A DNA stretch of 64,000 nt from Clostridium pasteurianum (GCF_001705235.1 NZ_MCGV01000001.1:1736001-1800000); one strand, 5' to 3'; positions 18,227 through 26,649 are shown, numbered from the stretch's first letter. Program-made: numbers and translations. The notes: generated from the letters alone by a model not told the origin.

Positions 18227-18260
18227 GGTTTTTTCCTCCTATTATTTTATATAAAAAATA

Positions 18261-18314
18261 AAAACCTAAACTGAATTATATGTACCATAAAAGTACAAAT
18301 TCAATTTAGGTTTT
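18261..18314 (-). terminator. RAT-controlled terminator before scrA
   Basis: Stem AAAACCTAAATTGAATT with AATTCAGTTTAGGTTTT on the minus strand, with a smaller hairpin (TGTAC...GTACA) in its loop, followed by TTATTTTTTAT. Its first arm overlaps the end of the antiterminator element. Confidence 0.88.
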
Positions 18315-18337
18315 GCCTGATGCACAGTAACAATCCC
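18311..18337 (-). promoter_or_regulatory. Ribonucleic antiterminator (RAT) for scrA
   Basis: The minus strand reads GGGATTGTTACTG then TGCATCAGGCAAAAC, the consensus RAT of BglG/SacY-type proteins (G-A-T-T-G-T-T-A-C-T-G ... G-C-A-G-G-C-A-A-A-A-C). When ScrT binds, the overlapping terminator cannot form and scrA is transcribed. Confidence 0.93.
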
Positions 18338-18350
18338 TCGCATATTAAAT

Positions 18351-19199
18351 TTATCTATGTTTTAAGCTTGATAGTATTCTTTGAATGTGAAGGGTTAAAT
18401 AAACCATCTCTCCATCATTCACATCATAATCATAATTTTTTTCTATATAAGTTTTAATCTTAATTACACATTTATAAGCTTCCTTATAATTTTGCTTTAC
18501 AACTTTTAAAAAGTGCTCATCACCATCATCATACACATTCTTTTTAGATACAACTCTTTGTGCAAAAAACTTAAGGTGAGTAAGCAGTCTATCATAAGAT
18601 ATATCATCCTCGTTGAATTCTATTGAAAAGAAATACTTTATAATGTTTAAAATCCTTTCGACTATTTCTGTTATACTCATAGTATTGTTCATAGTTTCTT
18701 TAAGAGATGCATCAACAAGATGCATTGCAATAAAACCCGCTTCGTCAATATTAAACTTTATTCCGAGCTCCATTTTAATATATTCAAGAGCCCATAATCC
18801 AACATTATATTCATTTTTATAAATTCTTTGTATATCCCAAAGCATATTATTTTTAATTTCAATCTTGAGCTTATGCCTTTTAATAGCAAAAGCCAGATGA
18901 TCAGTTAATGCTATATATATATGTTCATCAAACTTAGTCTCTAGTTTTCTAGCCGCATAACTTATTATTGCTTCTGAAACTTTTACATATTCCATTGGGA
19001 TATCGTGAATAAGCTCTTGAAACTTCAAATTTTCACTTTCATTTTCAATTACAAATACCTTATCTATCTTATCTTTATTAACTACATCACCAACCTTTTT
19101 CTGAAAAGCAACACCTCTTCCCATAATGACTTTTTCAAGATTCGTAACTTCGTCTATAGTTGTAATTACATTATTATTTAGTATCTTTTTTATAACCAT
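18351..19199 (-). CDS. scrT: BglG/SacY-family transcriptional antiterminator
   Basis: A 282-residue RNA-binding antiterminator: CAT domain (residues 1-55, MVIKKILNNNVI ... MGRGVAFQKKVGD), PRD1 (about 65-165, YIALTDHLAFAIKRH and F-I-A-M-H-L-V) and PRD2 (about 175-280, L-L-T-H-L-K-F-F and Y-L-T-L-H-I-Q-R). PTS phosphorylation of the PRD histidines controls dimerisation, so the protein should be active when sucrose is being taken up. The ATG at 19199 follows GGAGTGATAG; a longer frame to 19241 has no site. A RAT also precedes scrT itself, so the gene is autoregulated. Confidence 0.94.
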   Translation of the reverse strand: MVIKKILNNNVITTIDEVTNLEKVIMGRGVAFQKKVGDVVNKDKIDKVFVIENESENLKFQELIHDIPMEYVKVSEAIISYAARKLETKFDEHIYIALTDHLAFAIKRHKLKIEIKNNMLWDIQRIYKNEYNVGLWALEYIKMELGIKFNIDEAGFIAMHLVDASLKETMNNTMSITEIVERILNIIKYFFSIEFNEDDISYDRLLTHLKFFAQRVVSKKNVYDDGDEHFLKVVKQNYKEAYKCVIKIKTYIEKNYDYDVNDGEMVYLTLHIQRILSSLKHR

Positions 19200-19260
19200 T
19201 TCTATCACTCCACAAGATATATATAACTTAAATTGTAACATATATGAAGTAAAAAAAATA

Positions 19261-19310
19261 AAAACCCAAATTAAAATAAACTAAAATAATTTACTTTAAT
19301 TTGGGTTTTG
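19261..19310 (-). terminator. RAT-controlled terminator before scrT
   Basis: Stem AAAACCCAAATTAAAGTAAA and its near complement around a short loop, followed on the minus strand by TTTTATTTTTTTT. It overlaps the RAT at 19306-19332. Confidence 0.88.
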
Positions 19311-19332
19311 CCTGCTTACCAGTTACAATCCC
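19306..19332 (-). promoter_or_regulatory. Ribonucleic antiterminator (RAT) for scrT
   Basis: The minus strand reads GGGATTGTAACTGG then TAAGCAGGCAAAACCC, a second copy of the RAT consensus, with the same overlap to its terminator as the one before scrA. Confidence 0.92.
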
Positions 19333-19353
19333 GATTATTCATATCATAAATTT

Positions 19354-19382
19354 ATGATAACATTTTCATTGTTTATTGTCAA
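19354..19382 (-). promoter_or_regulatory. scr operon promoter with cre-like site
   Basis: TTGACA (19377-19382), 17-base spacer, TATCAT (19354-19359). TGAAAATGTTATCA (19355-19368) lies across the spacer and -10 box and differs from the canonical CcpA site TGAAAACGTTATCA-type sequence at one central base. Catabolite repression would act at this promoter, above the RAT control. Confidence 0.82.
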
Positions 19383-19452
19383 TACTTTGCGCAAATTTTT
19401 TAATAAAAAATAATGCCTCTAAAGACATAATGAACTAGAGATTAACCCGCAC

Positions 19453-20355
19453 TTATAATTTCCACTTTATTATTATATTTAATTTACCATTCTTAAGCTC
19501 AGCAAAAATAGAATGCCCCATTTGTTCAACTAACTCCTTTGCTATTGTAAGTCCAAGTCCTGTATTATTTCCATTTCTTGTTCTATCAGCCATAAAAAAT
19601 CTATCAAATAAATGAACTGCATCCTCCCTTGTAAGCTCAGGTGCTGCATTTTTAAATTCCGTAATTACAAACTTATTTTCACTCTTCAAACTAATTTCAA
19701 AATTTCCCTTGCCATGTCTTATTGCATTTAAAATCAAATTTGAAAATACACGGCGTGCAGCATTTTCATCACCAATTACACTAGGAGCATTTTCATCTAC
19801 TTTCATTACAGGTTCTATTCCTGCATTTAAAAAATCATTATAAAATGAAGCTGCCGTTTCGCATAAAATATCATATAAATTAATAGGCTTAAGCTCAAAC
19901 TTCTGCTCCTTTGACTCAAGCCTTGATAAATCATAAAAGCTGGATATTAAACTCTGAAGATTTAGTGATCTATTTCTAACTATTTTAATATATTCTTTTC
20001 TCTCATCATAAGGTAAAGTTTCATCCTCAATAAGCTGGATATATCCTATTATTGAGGTAAGAGGAGTTCTTAAGTCATGAGATATATTTGCAATTGCCTT
20101 TTTCATTTCTAAATTACTCTTTTTATACTTTGCCTCTGTACTTATTTTTCTTTCAATATTCCTATTAATTTCCAAAGTAAGATCACTTAATTTCTTAAAT
20201 GGCACTGTTAGAAGTAATTTCGAATTAGTCTCAGTACTATTGATTTCCTTAAGTTTATATGTTAAATCACCAATACCTTTAACTAATAATATATCTACAA
20301 TAAAAAATATTATTAGTAAAACTACCAATATAATAATTATTAATATATCCAGCAA
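19453..20355 (-). CDS. Sensor histidine kinase of the ABC-transporter operon
   Basis: About 300 residues. A single N-terminal membrane segment (residues 1-25) is followed by a HAMP-like linker, a HisKA domain with ANISHDLRTPLTS, and an HATPase_c domain with N-L-I-L-N-A-I-R-H-G, D-R-F-F-M-A-D and NNTGLGLTIAKEL. With almost no outer domain it is an intramembrane-sensing kinase, the kind that reads its ABC transporter or peptide antibiotics. It is the last gene of a six-gene operon and must partner the response regulator at 22899-23594. The start is a TTG (20353-20355) or GTG (20361) after GAGGTG. Confidence 0.9.
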   Translation of the reverse strand: MLDILIIIILVVLLIIFFIVDILLVKGIGDLTYKLKEINSTETNSKLLLTVPFKKLSDLTLEINRNIERKISTEAKYKKSNLEMKKAIANISHDLRTPLTSIIGYIQLIEDETLPYDERKEYIKIVRNRSLNLQSLISSFYDLSRLESKEQKFELKPINLYDILCETAASFYNDFLNAGIEPVMKVDENAPSVIGDENAARRVFSNLILNAIRHGKGNFEISLKSENKFVITEFKNAAPELTREDAVHLFDRFFMADRTRNGNNTGLGLTIAKELVEQMGHSIFAELKNGKLNIIIKWKL

Positions 20356-20367
20356 AATCACCTCATT

Positions 20368-21135
20368 TTATTTAATATCTTTTTTTGAGAAAAATACTAA
20401 AGTTAAAACAGAAAACAAAACAATATATATAACTGCTATTATCTCTGCCAGAATAGTATTATCATTAATGCCAATTTCCTTTTCCGAAATCATCATTAAC
20501 ATCAAAGTTACAGATGGAGGCATGATTAAATTTTCTATAAAAACATCTTGTAAAAAATCACATATAGTTAAAATTAATATTGGAAATCCTGCAAATACAG
20601 CAATATATAGATAAATAAAACCAGCTGCTTTATTCACAATGCTTACAAAAAACATTCCTGTAAGTATTGCCGAAATCCAAAGTGGAACCGCCGCACACCA
20701 CCTAAAAATACACTTAAACACTATGCTCCAGGTAAAATGCTTTCCCGGTCCAAAAAATATTAATGAGCTTCCTAAAAGTGTAAACAATATAATAAACATA
20801 GATAAAAAAAACAGTGCTAAAATGACTATAAATTTACAAATAACTAATTTAACTCTGGTCATTCCAAATGCAATCGTATTTTTTAAAGTTTTATTTTTGT
20901 ATTCGTCAGCACTAACCATATCTACTATAAAAAGAATGAGTACTAATGGAGCTATCATGCCAAAATCCTGTACACATGCTGCCATGAAATCTATAAGTCC
21001 AACACCCTTTTGTATCCCAACTCCAAGCATAAATATATTTAATCCAAGTAAAAATAAGGAAACTAATCCTGTTATCAGTATAAAATATTTTTTATGGAAA
21101 TTTCTGTAAAATTCCGATTTTATATAATTAAGCAT
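20368..21135 (-). CDS. ABC-2 type permease, lantibiotic-immunity-like
   Basis: A 255-residue protein with six membrane segments, beginning MLNYIKSEFYRNFHKKYF, the usual start of SpaE/MutE/BcrB-type permeases. The short soluble stretch ADEYKNKTLKNTIAFGMTR is typical of this family. It is paralogous to the preceding permease; together they should form the membrane part of an exporter driven by the ATPase at 21899-22822. The ATG at 21135 follows GGGGGGAATAA. Confidence 0.85.
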   Translation of the reverse strand: MLNYIKSEFYRNFHKKYFILITGLVSLFLLGLNIFMLGVGIQKGVGLIDFMAACVQDFGMIAPLVLILFIVDMVSADEYKNKTLKNTIAFGMTRVKLVICKFIVILALFFLSMFIILFTLLGSSLIFFGPGKHFTWSIVFKCIFRWCAAVPLWISAILTGMFFVSIVNKAAGFIYLYIAVFAGFPILILTICDFLQDVFIENLIMPPSVTLMLMMISEKEIGINDNTILAEIIAVIYIVLFSVLTLVFFSKKDIK

Positions 21136-21153
21136 ATTTATTCCCCCCAAATA

Positions 21154-21906
21154 TTATTTAATATCCTTATTAGAAAAATACTTTATATTCATACTCAAAA
21201 ATACTACTATATATATTAAACTTAAGGCATCTGCAATAACTAATTTAAATATCCCTGCATGCAAATTTCCAAAAGTCATAATTAAACTAGTTATAAAAAA
21301 ACTATTAAATATAAAGATTCTTCTACCGAAGAACAATGAAAACAGCTTAATTATTATCGGTATGATTATAAACACGCTGCTATAAGCATAAAAAAACATA
21401 TTAAAGTCATTTAATATACTATTTAAAAGTAAACCTAAAGCTATAATTGACATCCATGGTATAGAAACTAAGCATATTCTCAAAATAAAAATTGGAACAA
21501 ATTCTGTAATTCCATTTCCCATATTGAAAATGAGAGCACCACTTCCATAAAAAGCAAATAAAATAACAATTTCAATTACAAATAATACTACAATGCTAAT
21601 TATAAATTTGCAGATAATGAGTTTATCTTTTGGCATCCCAAAGGAAATCATATTTTTTAAAGTATTGTTTTTATATTCATCACAATTAACCATATCTATT
21701 ATTATAAAAATTAATACTACAGGTAATAATAACGAAATTTTATCGATACCAAGTTTCATAAGATCAAATAGATATACACTGCTTTTTTCATCAACTTTTA
21801 GAAAAATATTAAAACCTACACAAGCAGCCATTAGTACGCCAATAAAAACATAAAAGCTCTTTTTATTAAAAATCCTATAAAGCTCTGCTTTTATATAATT
21901 AGTCAT
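21154..21906 (-). CDS. ABC-2 type permease, lantibiotic-immunity-like
   Basis: A 250-residue protein with six membrane segments, starting MTNYIKAELYRIFNKKSF and carrying CDEYKNNTLKNMISFGMPK. It matches its neighbour in length, topology and this motif, so the two are tandem duplicates. Its ATG at 21904-21906 overlaps the last codons of the ATPase gene, which suggests translational coupling. Function inferred: part of an ABC system that removes a peptide antibiotic from the membrane. Confidence 0.85.
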   Translation of the reverse strand: MTNYIKAELYRIFNKKSFYVFIGVLMAACVGFNIFLKVDEKSSVYLFDLMKLGIDKISLLLPVVLIFIIIDMVNCDEYKNNTLKNMISFGMPKDKLIICKFIISIVVLFVIEIVILFAFYGSGALIFNMGNGITEFVPIFILRICLVSIPWMSIIALGLLLNSILNDFNMFFYAYSSVFIIIPIIIKLFSLFFGRRIFIFNSFFITSLIMTFGNLHAGIFKLVIADALSLIYIVVFLSMNIKYFSNKDIK

Positions 21907-22822
21907 TTTTATCAGAACCAATCAAATTAATAAAATAATCTTCTAAATTGAATCCAATTTGATTCATAGAAAATAATTTCACACCACTTTTTATAAGCAT
22001 TTCAGATATAACTTCCGGCTTATCATAATTTTGATATATCTTTATTTCACCATCATTTAATACTTCATATTCACTGCACTTAAACTCATTTTCTATTATG
22101 ACAGAAGCCTTTGAAGTATCACTAACTTTAAGCAAAAGGCATTTTTTGCATTTTTTCTCCAAAGCCTTAGAGGATACCTGTTCTATAAACTTTCCTTTAT
22201 CAATAAATCCATAAAAAGTTGCAAGATATGATAATTCACTTAATATATGACTTGAGATAATTATGGTTGTGTTCTTTTCCTTATTAAGTGTCATTAATAC
22301 TTTTCTTATTTCAACAATTCCTTCCGGATCAAGCCCATTTATAGGTTCATCCAGTATTAAAAAATCAGGACTACCCATAATAGCCAGTGCCATGCCTAAT
22401 CTCTGTTTCATACCCATGGAAAAATTCTTGAACTTTTTATCTTTTGCATTCTGAAGTCCAACAAGTTCAAGGGAAATATCTACTGCATTTTTCTCTGCTA
22501 TACCCCTCTGAATCCTATAATATTCAAGATTTTTTCTAGCAGATAAATATGAAAAAAATCCCGGTGTCTCAATCATACTTCCAGTTCTGTGCCTAACTTC
22601 ACTTAGTTTTTCATTAGAAGTCTCACCAAATAATTCAATTTCTCCTTCCGTACTATGTATAAGACCACTTATAATTTTTAAAAGAGTAGTTTTCCCTGCT
22701 CCATTTCTACCTACAAGTCCATAAATTTCACCTTTTTTTATTTGAAGTTCTGCATTTTTAAGAGCATATTCCTTACCGTACTTTTTGCTTAAATTTCTAG
22801 CCTTAAAAATCACCTCATCCAT
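21899..22822 (-). CDS. ABC transporter ATP-binding protein (BcrA type)
   Basis: A 307-residue ATPase: Walker A GRNGAGKTTLLK (about 37-48), Q-loop, signature NFSMGMKQRLG, Walker B FLILDEPINGLDP, and the switch His in IIISSHILSELS. A C-terminal regulatory extension of about 90 residues is typical of BcrA/NodI-like ATPases that confer resistance to bacitracin or lantibiotics. The operon with two ABC-2 permeases and a two-component system supports an antimicrobial-peptide exporter. Start follows AAGGGGATG. Confidence 0.93.
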   Translation of the reverse strand: MDEVIFKARNLSKKYGKEYALKNAELQIKKGEIYGLVGRNGAGKTTLLKIISGLIHSTEGEIELFGETSNEKLSEVRHRTGSMIETPGFFSYLSARKNLEYYRIQRGIAEKNAVDISLELVGLQNAKDKKFKNFSMGMKQRLGMALAIMGSPDFLILDEPINGLDPEGIVEIRKVLMTLNKEKNTTIIISSHILSELSYLATFYGFIDKGKFIEQVSSKALEKKCKKCLLLKVSDTSKASVIIENEFKCSEYEVLNDGEIKIYQNYDKPEVISEMLIKSGVKLFSMNQIGFNLEDYFINLIGSDKND

Positions 22823-22898
22823 TTAATCATCCCCTTTTCTTGTATATTAAAATAAATAATACAAGAAAGCTTAAAGAAAGTCTTAAAAAAGTCTTAAT

Positions 22899-23594
22899 TT
22901 ATTCACTCATTTTAAAACCAATGCCCCATACGGTATGAATATATTCAGTATCAGGATCGGCCTCTGCTATCTTTGAACGGATTTTGCTCATATGAACATT
23001 TACAGTGTTGTCATCTCCCAAATAATCATCCTTCCATACCTCTTTAAATAAATTAGATTTAGTAAATACTTTTTTAGGATAGGTCATAAGTATTTCAAGT
23101 ATTGCAAATTCTTTTGCAGTTAAATATATCTCTTCTCCATTAACTTTAACTTTAAGGGTTTCTTCATCTAATACTAAATTCTTATGTTTTAAAATAGTTG
23201 TTTCATGGGTACCCTTAGAAAAAAGCATATATCTTCTAAGCTGTGCCTCAACTCTAGCTAAAACCTCGTTCACATCAAAGGGTTTGGATATAAAATCATC
23301 TGCTCCCATTTTAAGTACATCTATCTTAACATCCTGACCTGGCTTTGCCGATATAACTATAATTGGCATAGTTTTAGTCTCACGTATCCTGCCTATTAGC
23401 TCTTCCCCTGTAATCCCCGGCAACATTAAATCAAGAAGTATAAGAGAAAAGTTATACCTTTCTATGCACATTTCTGCTTCAGAACCAGAATATGTACATC
23501 TTACGTTATAACCTTTTTTAGACAGTATTTTATAAAGTAATTTGTTTATATCCACATCATCTTCTGCTATTAAAATACTTACATTTTCATTCAT
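22899..23594 (-). CDS. OmpR-family response regulator
   Basis: A 231-residue regulator: receiver domain (phospho-Asp in LILLDLMLPG near residue 55, acidic pair E15-D16-D17 region, K in DDFISKPFDV) and a winged-helix DNA-binding domain (KVNGEEIYLTAKEFAILEIL ... VHMSKIRSKI ... VWGIGFKM). It lies between the M50-like gene and the ATPase and pairs with the kinase at the operon end. It probably drives its own operon in response to cell-envelope stress. Confidence 0.95.
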   Translation of the reverse strand: MNENVSILIAEDDVDINKLLYKILSKKGYNVRCTYSGSEAEMCIERYNFSLILLDLMLPGITGEELIGRIRETKTMPIIVISAKPGQDVKIDVLKMGADDFISKPFDVNEVLARVEAQLRRYMLFSKGTHETTILKHKNLVLDEETLKVKVNGEEIYLTAKEFAILEILMTYPKKVFTKSNLFKEVWKDDYLGDDNTVNVHMSKIRSKIAEADPDTEYIHTVWGIGFKMSE

Positions 23595-23605
23595 ATAAAA
23601 TTCCC

Positions 23606-24730
23606 CTAACTATTTTTTAGATTAATCATATGCAAATCCATTTCATGAACAACTTTTCCAAACCACATACCACCCTTGGCCTCAACTAAGTTATTCATAT
23701 TAATTAAATAATCATAATTATCCTTTATGTCTAGAATGTGTTCCAAAAATATTTTAGTATAATTTTCTGATTTATTGTTTTTATTAGCTAAAAACTTTTT
23801 AAAATAATTGTATAGTTCAAGGGCTTTTTCTTTATTTTTATCAACAAGTGCAAGGTATAAAATATACCTATAGACAATATTTAAAACACTCCTCGTTAAC
23901 TTAGGTCGTTTCATAAATTCATCTTTTCTACTAACTACATATTTTATAAATTTCTTAGAATTAGCTGGCATTTCATTTATTACTCCACCTAAATATAAAT
24001 AAAGCACTTCAAGGCTGTAATTCATTTTATCTATCATAATACTATCTTCACAGTCTACACACTTTAAATTTTTATCAAGCTCAATATACTTTTCAATTAG
24101 ATAACTGAATCTATGTACTTCTTTTATTCCATCATAATATATTGCTAAAAATAATATGTTGTCTATAATCCTTCCTTCAGGACTTTTTTTCATGTTTACT
24201 GCATTCTTTACATTACCCCATGCAACTGAAACAAACGCCATTATCTCTGCCATAACAATAGTTATTATTAAAAATTCTTTAATACCTGGCTTATTAATAG
24301 CTATTGTAAAAATTAGAATCATGCACACTACACAAATTATTAAATCTCCAAAAAATCCCGAAAAAAATACCTTAGCTAAATTCTTTTTGACCCTTTGAAA
24401 ATCTTCTTTAGAACTTACAGATGGCATATGAATCCCCTCTATGTTTCCAAAGAATCCTGGATACCCTACCATTTTAAATTTAACTTTGATTTTACCGTCT
24501 TCCTTAAAAAATGCAAATGGTCCCATACATATTACCCGAGAAATAATGCCATACATTTTGCCAATTAAAACATAACTTAATTCCTGAACTATTATGCATG
24601 TTGCAACAGATAAAATTATATAAATTAAAAACTTAGCTATATCTAAAAAACCTATTTTAAGCACAATAATACCTATAGATATAGATACAGCTAGAATAAT
24701 AACCATAAAATTATTTAATATTTTTTTCAT
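23606..24730 (-). CDS. Degenerate M50-like (site-2 protease-like) membrane protein
   Basis: A 374-residue protein with about five N-terminal membrane segments and a soluble C-terminal half of about 180 residues. The N-terminal part has the layout of M50 site-2 proteases found in peptide operons: a helix at the HExxH place, then MGPFAFFKEDGKIKVKFK. The metal motif is altered to Q49-E-L-S-Y53, so both His ligands are lost, and the second-motif region reads FFSGFFGDLI. It is therefore probably not a protease. It is the first gene of the two-component/ABC operon, 12 bases before the regulator, and may act as a regulatory or sensing partner. Confidence 0.72.
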   Translation of the reverse strand: MKKILNNFMVIILAVSISIGIIVLKIGFLDIAKFLIYIILSVATCIIVQELSYVLIGKMYGIISRVICMGPFAFFKEDGKIKVKFKMVGYPGFFGNIEGIHMPSVSSKEDFQRVKKNLAKVFFSGFFGDLIICVVCMILIFTIAINKPGIKEFLIITIVMAEIMAFVSVAWGNVKNAVNMKKSPEGRIIDNILFLAIYYDGIKEVHRFSYLIEKYIELDKNLKCVDCEDSIMIDKMNYSLEVLYLYLGGVINEMPANSKKFIKYVVSRKDEFMKRPKLTRSVLNIVYRYILYLALVDKNKEKALELYNYFKKFLANKNNKSENYTKIFLEHILDIKDNYDYLINMNNLVEAKGGMWFGKVVHEMDLHMINLKNS

Positions 24731-24815
24731 TTATTAACCTCTCAAGCTTTCCTATTTTAACTTAGAATAATGTTATAATAATATTATTATACAATAAAAC
24801 GGAGGCGGAATTAAA

Positions 24816-25469
24816 ATGTATACCCACATATTATTTGATTTAGATGGAACACTCACAGATTCTGGAGAAGGTATAATAAATTCATTTAATTATGCACTCA
24901 AAAAATTTAACATTGATGTAAAAGATTTAAGTTCTCTGCGCAAAGTTATAGGACCACCTCTTAAGGATTCTTTTATAGATTTTTATAACTTTAATGAAAA
25001 TAATGTAGATGAGGCTGTTTCCTATTACAGAGAATACTTTAAAGCTAAGGGAATGTTTGAAAACAAAGTGTATCATGGAATCCCAATTTTACTAAGTTCT
25101 TTAAAAGAGAAAGGATTTCATTTGGTTGTAGCCACTTCAAAGCCAACTGTGTTTTCCAATGAAATATTAAAGCATTTCAACCTATATGACTACTTTGATG
25201 GTGTATTTGGAAGCACTCTTGATGGAACACTCTGCAAAAAGGAAGATATAATAAAATATGCCATAAATGAACTAAACATAAAAAATAATAATGCAATAAT
25301 GATTGGAGACAGAGAGCACGATATGATAGGCGCTTCAAGAAATAATATTAACTCAATAGGTGTTACGTACGGCTTTGGCTCCTCTGAGGAACTAAAAAAT
25401 GCTGGTGCTTCTTATGTTGTAGACGCTGTGGACGAGCTCTTGCAAAAAATCGTCTTACTAAATAGGTAA
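24816..25469 (+). CDS. HAD-family phosphatase, phosphoglycolate phosphatase-like
   Basis: A 217-residue HAD hydrolase with a helical cap (subfamily IA). Motif I is FDLDGTLTDSG with nucleophile and acid Asp, motif II VVATSKPT, motif III lysine near CKKEDI, motif IV MIGDREHDMIGA. It resembles Gph and PpaX-type enzymes; substrate not determinable. The ATG follows GGAGGCGG. It is divergent from the M50-like operon. Confidence 0.9.
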   Translation: MYTHILFDLDGTLTDSGEGIINSFNYALKKFNIDVKDLSSLRKVIGPPLKDSFIDFYNFNENNVDEAVSYYREYFKAKGMFENKVYHGIPILLSSLKEKGFHLVVATSKPTVFSNEILKHFNLYDYFDGVFGSTLDGTLCKKEDIIKYAINELNIKNNNAIMIGDREHDMIGASRNNINSIGVTYGFGSSEELKNAGASYVVDAVDELLQKIVLLNR

Positions 25470-25500
25470 TTGTCACATTATAAAAATATTGAGAACTAAG

Positions 25501-25830
25501 TTGGGGGTTTTAGCGGAAAAATACACCGCTAAAAAGTTTGGGGTCAGCTGACGCTGAGGTGTGGGGTGCTTGACATCGCTTCGCCCGTCAGCAGGTACGG
25601 GGTTTCCCCTTCGGCAAAAGGTTATGGCTACCTTTCCTCCGTTTCACTATGGAAAGCTTTTAATTTGAATTTTAGATTTTCGGGAGTGTTAGCGTAAGAA
25701 AATCATCCATAACCTTTGCCGCAGGCAAACCCCTCACCTATTAACGAGCGTAGCAAAGTTAATACCCCGTACTTCGGCTGCGCCGATTACAACTTTTTCG
25801 TCTCGTTAGATGACGAAAAACCCCAAACTT
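25501..25830. repeat. Higher-GC structured inverted-repeat element
   Basis: A 330-base gene-free block, clearly richer in G+C than its surroundings, made of nested inverted repeats. Outer pair: AGTTTGGGG (25535-25543) with CCCCAAACT (25821-25829). Inner pair: GGGGTTTCCCCTTCGGCAAA-AGGTTATGG (25599-25626) with CCATAACCTTTGCCG-CAGGCAAACCCC (25708-25733). Also GGTACGGGGT with TACCCCGTAC, a local hairpin TTTAGCGG/CCGCTAAA, and TTTTTCGTC/GACGAAAAA (25794-25820). It contains one copy of the 30-base repeat. No open frame with a ribosome site is inside. Confidence 0.75.
25675..25704 (+). repeat. 30-base dispersed repeat, copy C
   Basis: Same unit as 11546-11575: ends GATTTTC and GAAAATC, middle GGGAGTGTTAGCGTAA. 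It lies in the centre of the higher-GC element, just before the CCATAACC arm. Confidence 0.75.
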
Positions 25831-25921
25831 GCTTCGCAATTTTTATATATTACGGATTATCAACTTTTAATGAACCAGCCCCATTAAATTTCATTAACTC
25901 TATATAAAAGGAATGATAAAA

Positions 25922-26287
25922 GTGAAAAAAAGTATTATTGCCGCAGCCATCATCATAGTATGTGCTGCTGGAATTTATTATTACAAATTTATTTCGGATT
26001 TTTCTTATTTAGTAACTATGAAAGATAATATTACTTCCATAGAATCCAGCAGTTCCAATGGGAGTTTTAATGGGAAAAAGCATGAAAAAATTAAATTCTT
26101 TTGTAACTCTAAAATTAATCATGGTGTTTTAAATATAATATTAATTGACCCAAATGGGAAAATAATAAAGAAATTCAAAACCAATAAAAATTATACCGAA
26201 GAGATATCATTAAATAGCACTGGAAAATACAAATTTCCAGTAAATTACAATAAGTTTATTGGGGATTTTAATGTTAAATGCAGATAG
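25922..26287 (+). CDS. Small secreted or membrane-anchored protein of unknown function
   Basis: About 121 residues starting at GTG 25922 (AAAGGA upstream), or ATG 25913 with three more residues. A lysine start and one hydrophobic segment (SIIAAAIIIVCAAGIYYY) form a signal anchor or signal peptide. The outer part (about 90 residues) has predicted beta character with GVLNIILIDPNGKIIKKFK and a late Cys pair (C near 65 and the second-last residue). I do not recognise the family. Confidence 0.65.
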   Translation: MKKSIIAAAIIIVCAAGIYYYKFISDFSYLVTMKDNITSIESSSSNGSFNGKKHEKIKFFCNSKINHGVLNIILIDPNGKIIKKFKTNKNYTEEISLNSTGKYKFPVNYNKFIGDFNVKCR

Positions 26288-26298
26288 TTGCCTTAATA

Positions 26299-26649
26299 TT
26301 ACTTAGCCCCCACTATCCATTTTTGCCATGTTTCTGGATTATATCCGACAGTTGCTTGTTTTCCATTCCTAACTATTGGTGTAACATATACTTCAGGATT
26401 ATTTAATAATATTTCTTCTTTAACTGAATCAGTTCTTATGTTATCAAGATTTAAAGCTTTGTATTTTTTTGCCTTGGTATTTATTAAATTATTTAAACCA
26501 ACAGCAGCTTTAACACTAGCTAATTCACCTTTGCTTAAAGCTTTTTCTTTTAAATCTATGAATTGATATTTTATTTTTCTCTCTTTAAAATATCTCTCTG
26601 CTTTCTTTGTATCAAAACATTTTTTTGTACCAAAAATCTGAATGTTCAT
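26299..26649 (-). CDS. ArsC/Spx-family thioredoxin-fold protein
   Basis: A 116-residue protein of the ArsC/Spx family: beta strand MNIQIFGTKKC, with a single Cys at position 11 (K-K-C-F-D-T-K-K-A-E-R-Y-F), KIKYQFIDLKEKALSKGEL, and the C-terminal V-T-P-I-V-R-N-G-K-Q motif. Spx has a C-x-x-C pair; here position 14 is Thr, so redox switching of the Spx type is unlikely. It may be an arsenate-reductase-like or YffB-like protein of unknown substrate. It is transcribed independently of the TPR operon upstream, which ends in a terminator. Confidence 0.85.
   Translation of the reverse strand: MNIQIFGTKKCFDTKKAERYFKERKIKYQFIDLKEKALSKGELASVKAAVGLNNLINTKAKKYKALNLDNIRTDSVKEEILLNNPEVYVTPIVRNGKQATVGYNPETWQKWIVGAK

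Noticed and set aside
20240-21109. Two overlapping plus-strand frames (124 and 156 residues) opposite the permease genes
   Set aside because: They lie antisense to two recognisable paralogous permeases, lack ribosome sites and match no family pattern.
25716-25907. 63-residue plus-strand frame in the higher-GC element
   Set aside because: No ribosome site and no family pattern; it crosses the hairpins of the structured repeat.
26299-26649. Spx-type redox regulator
   Set aside because: The C-x-x-C redox switch is not present; only one Cys (position 11) with Thr at position 14.
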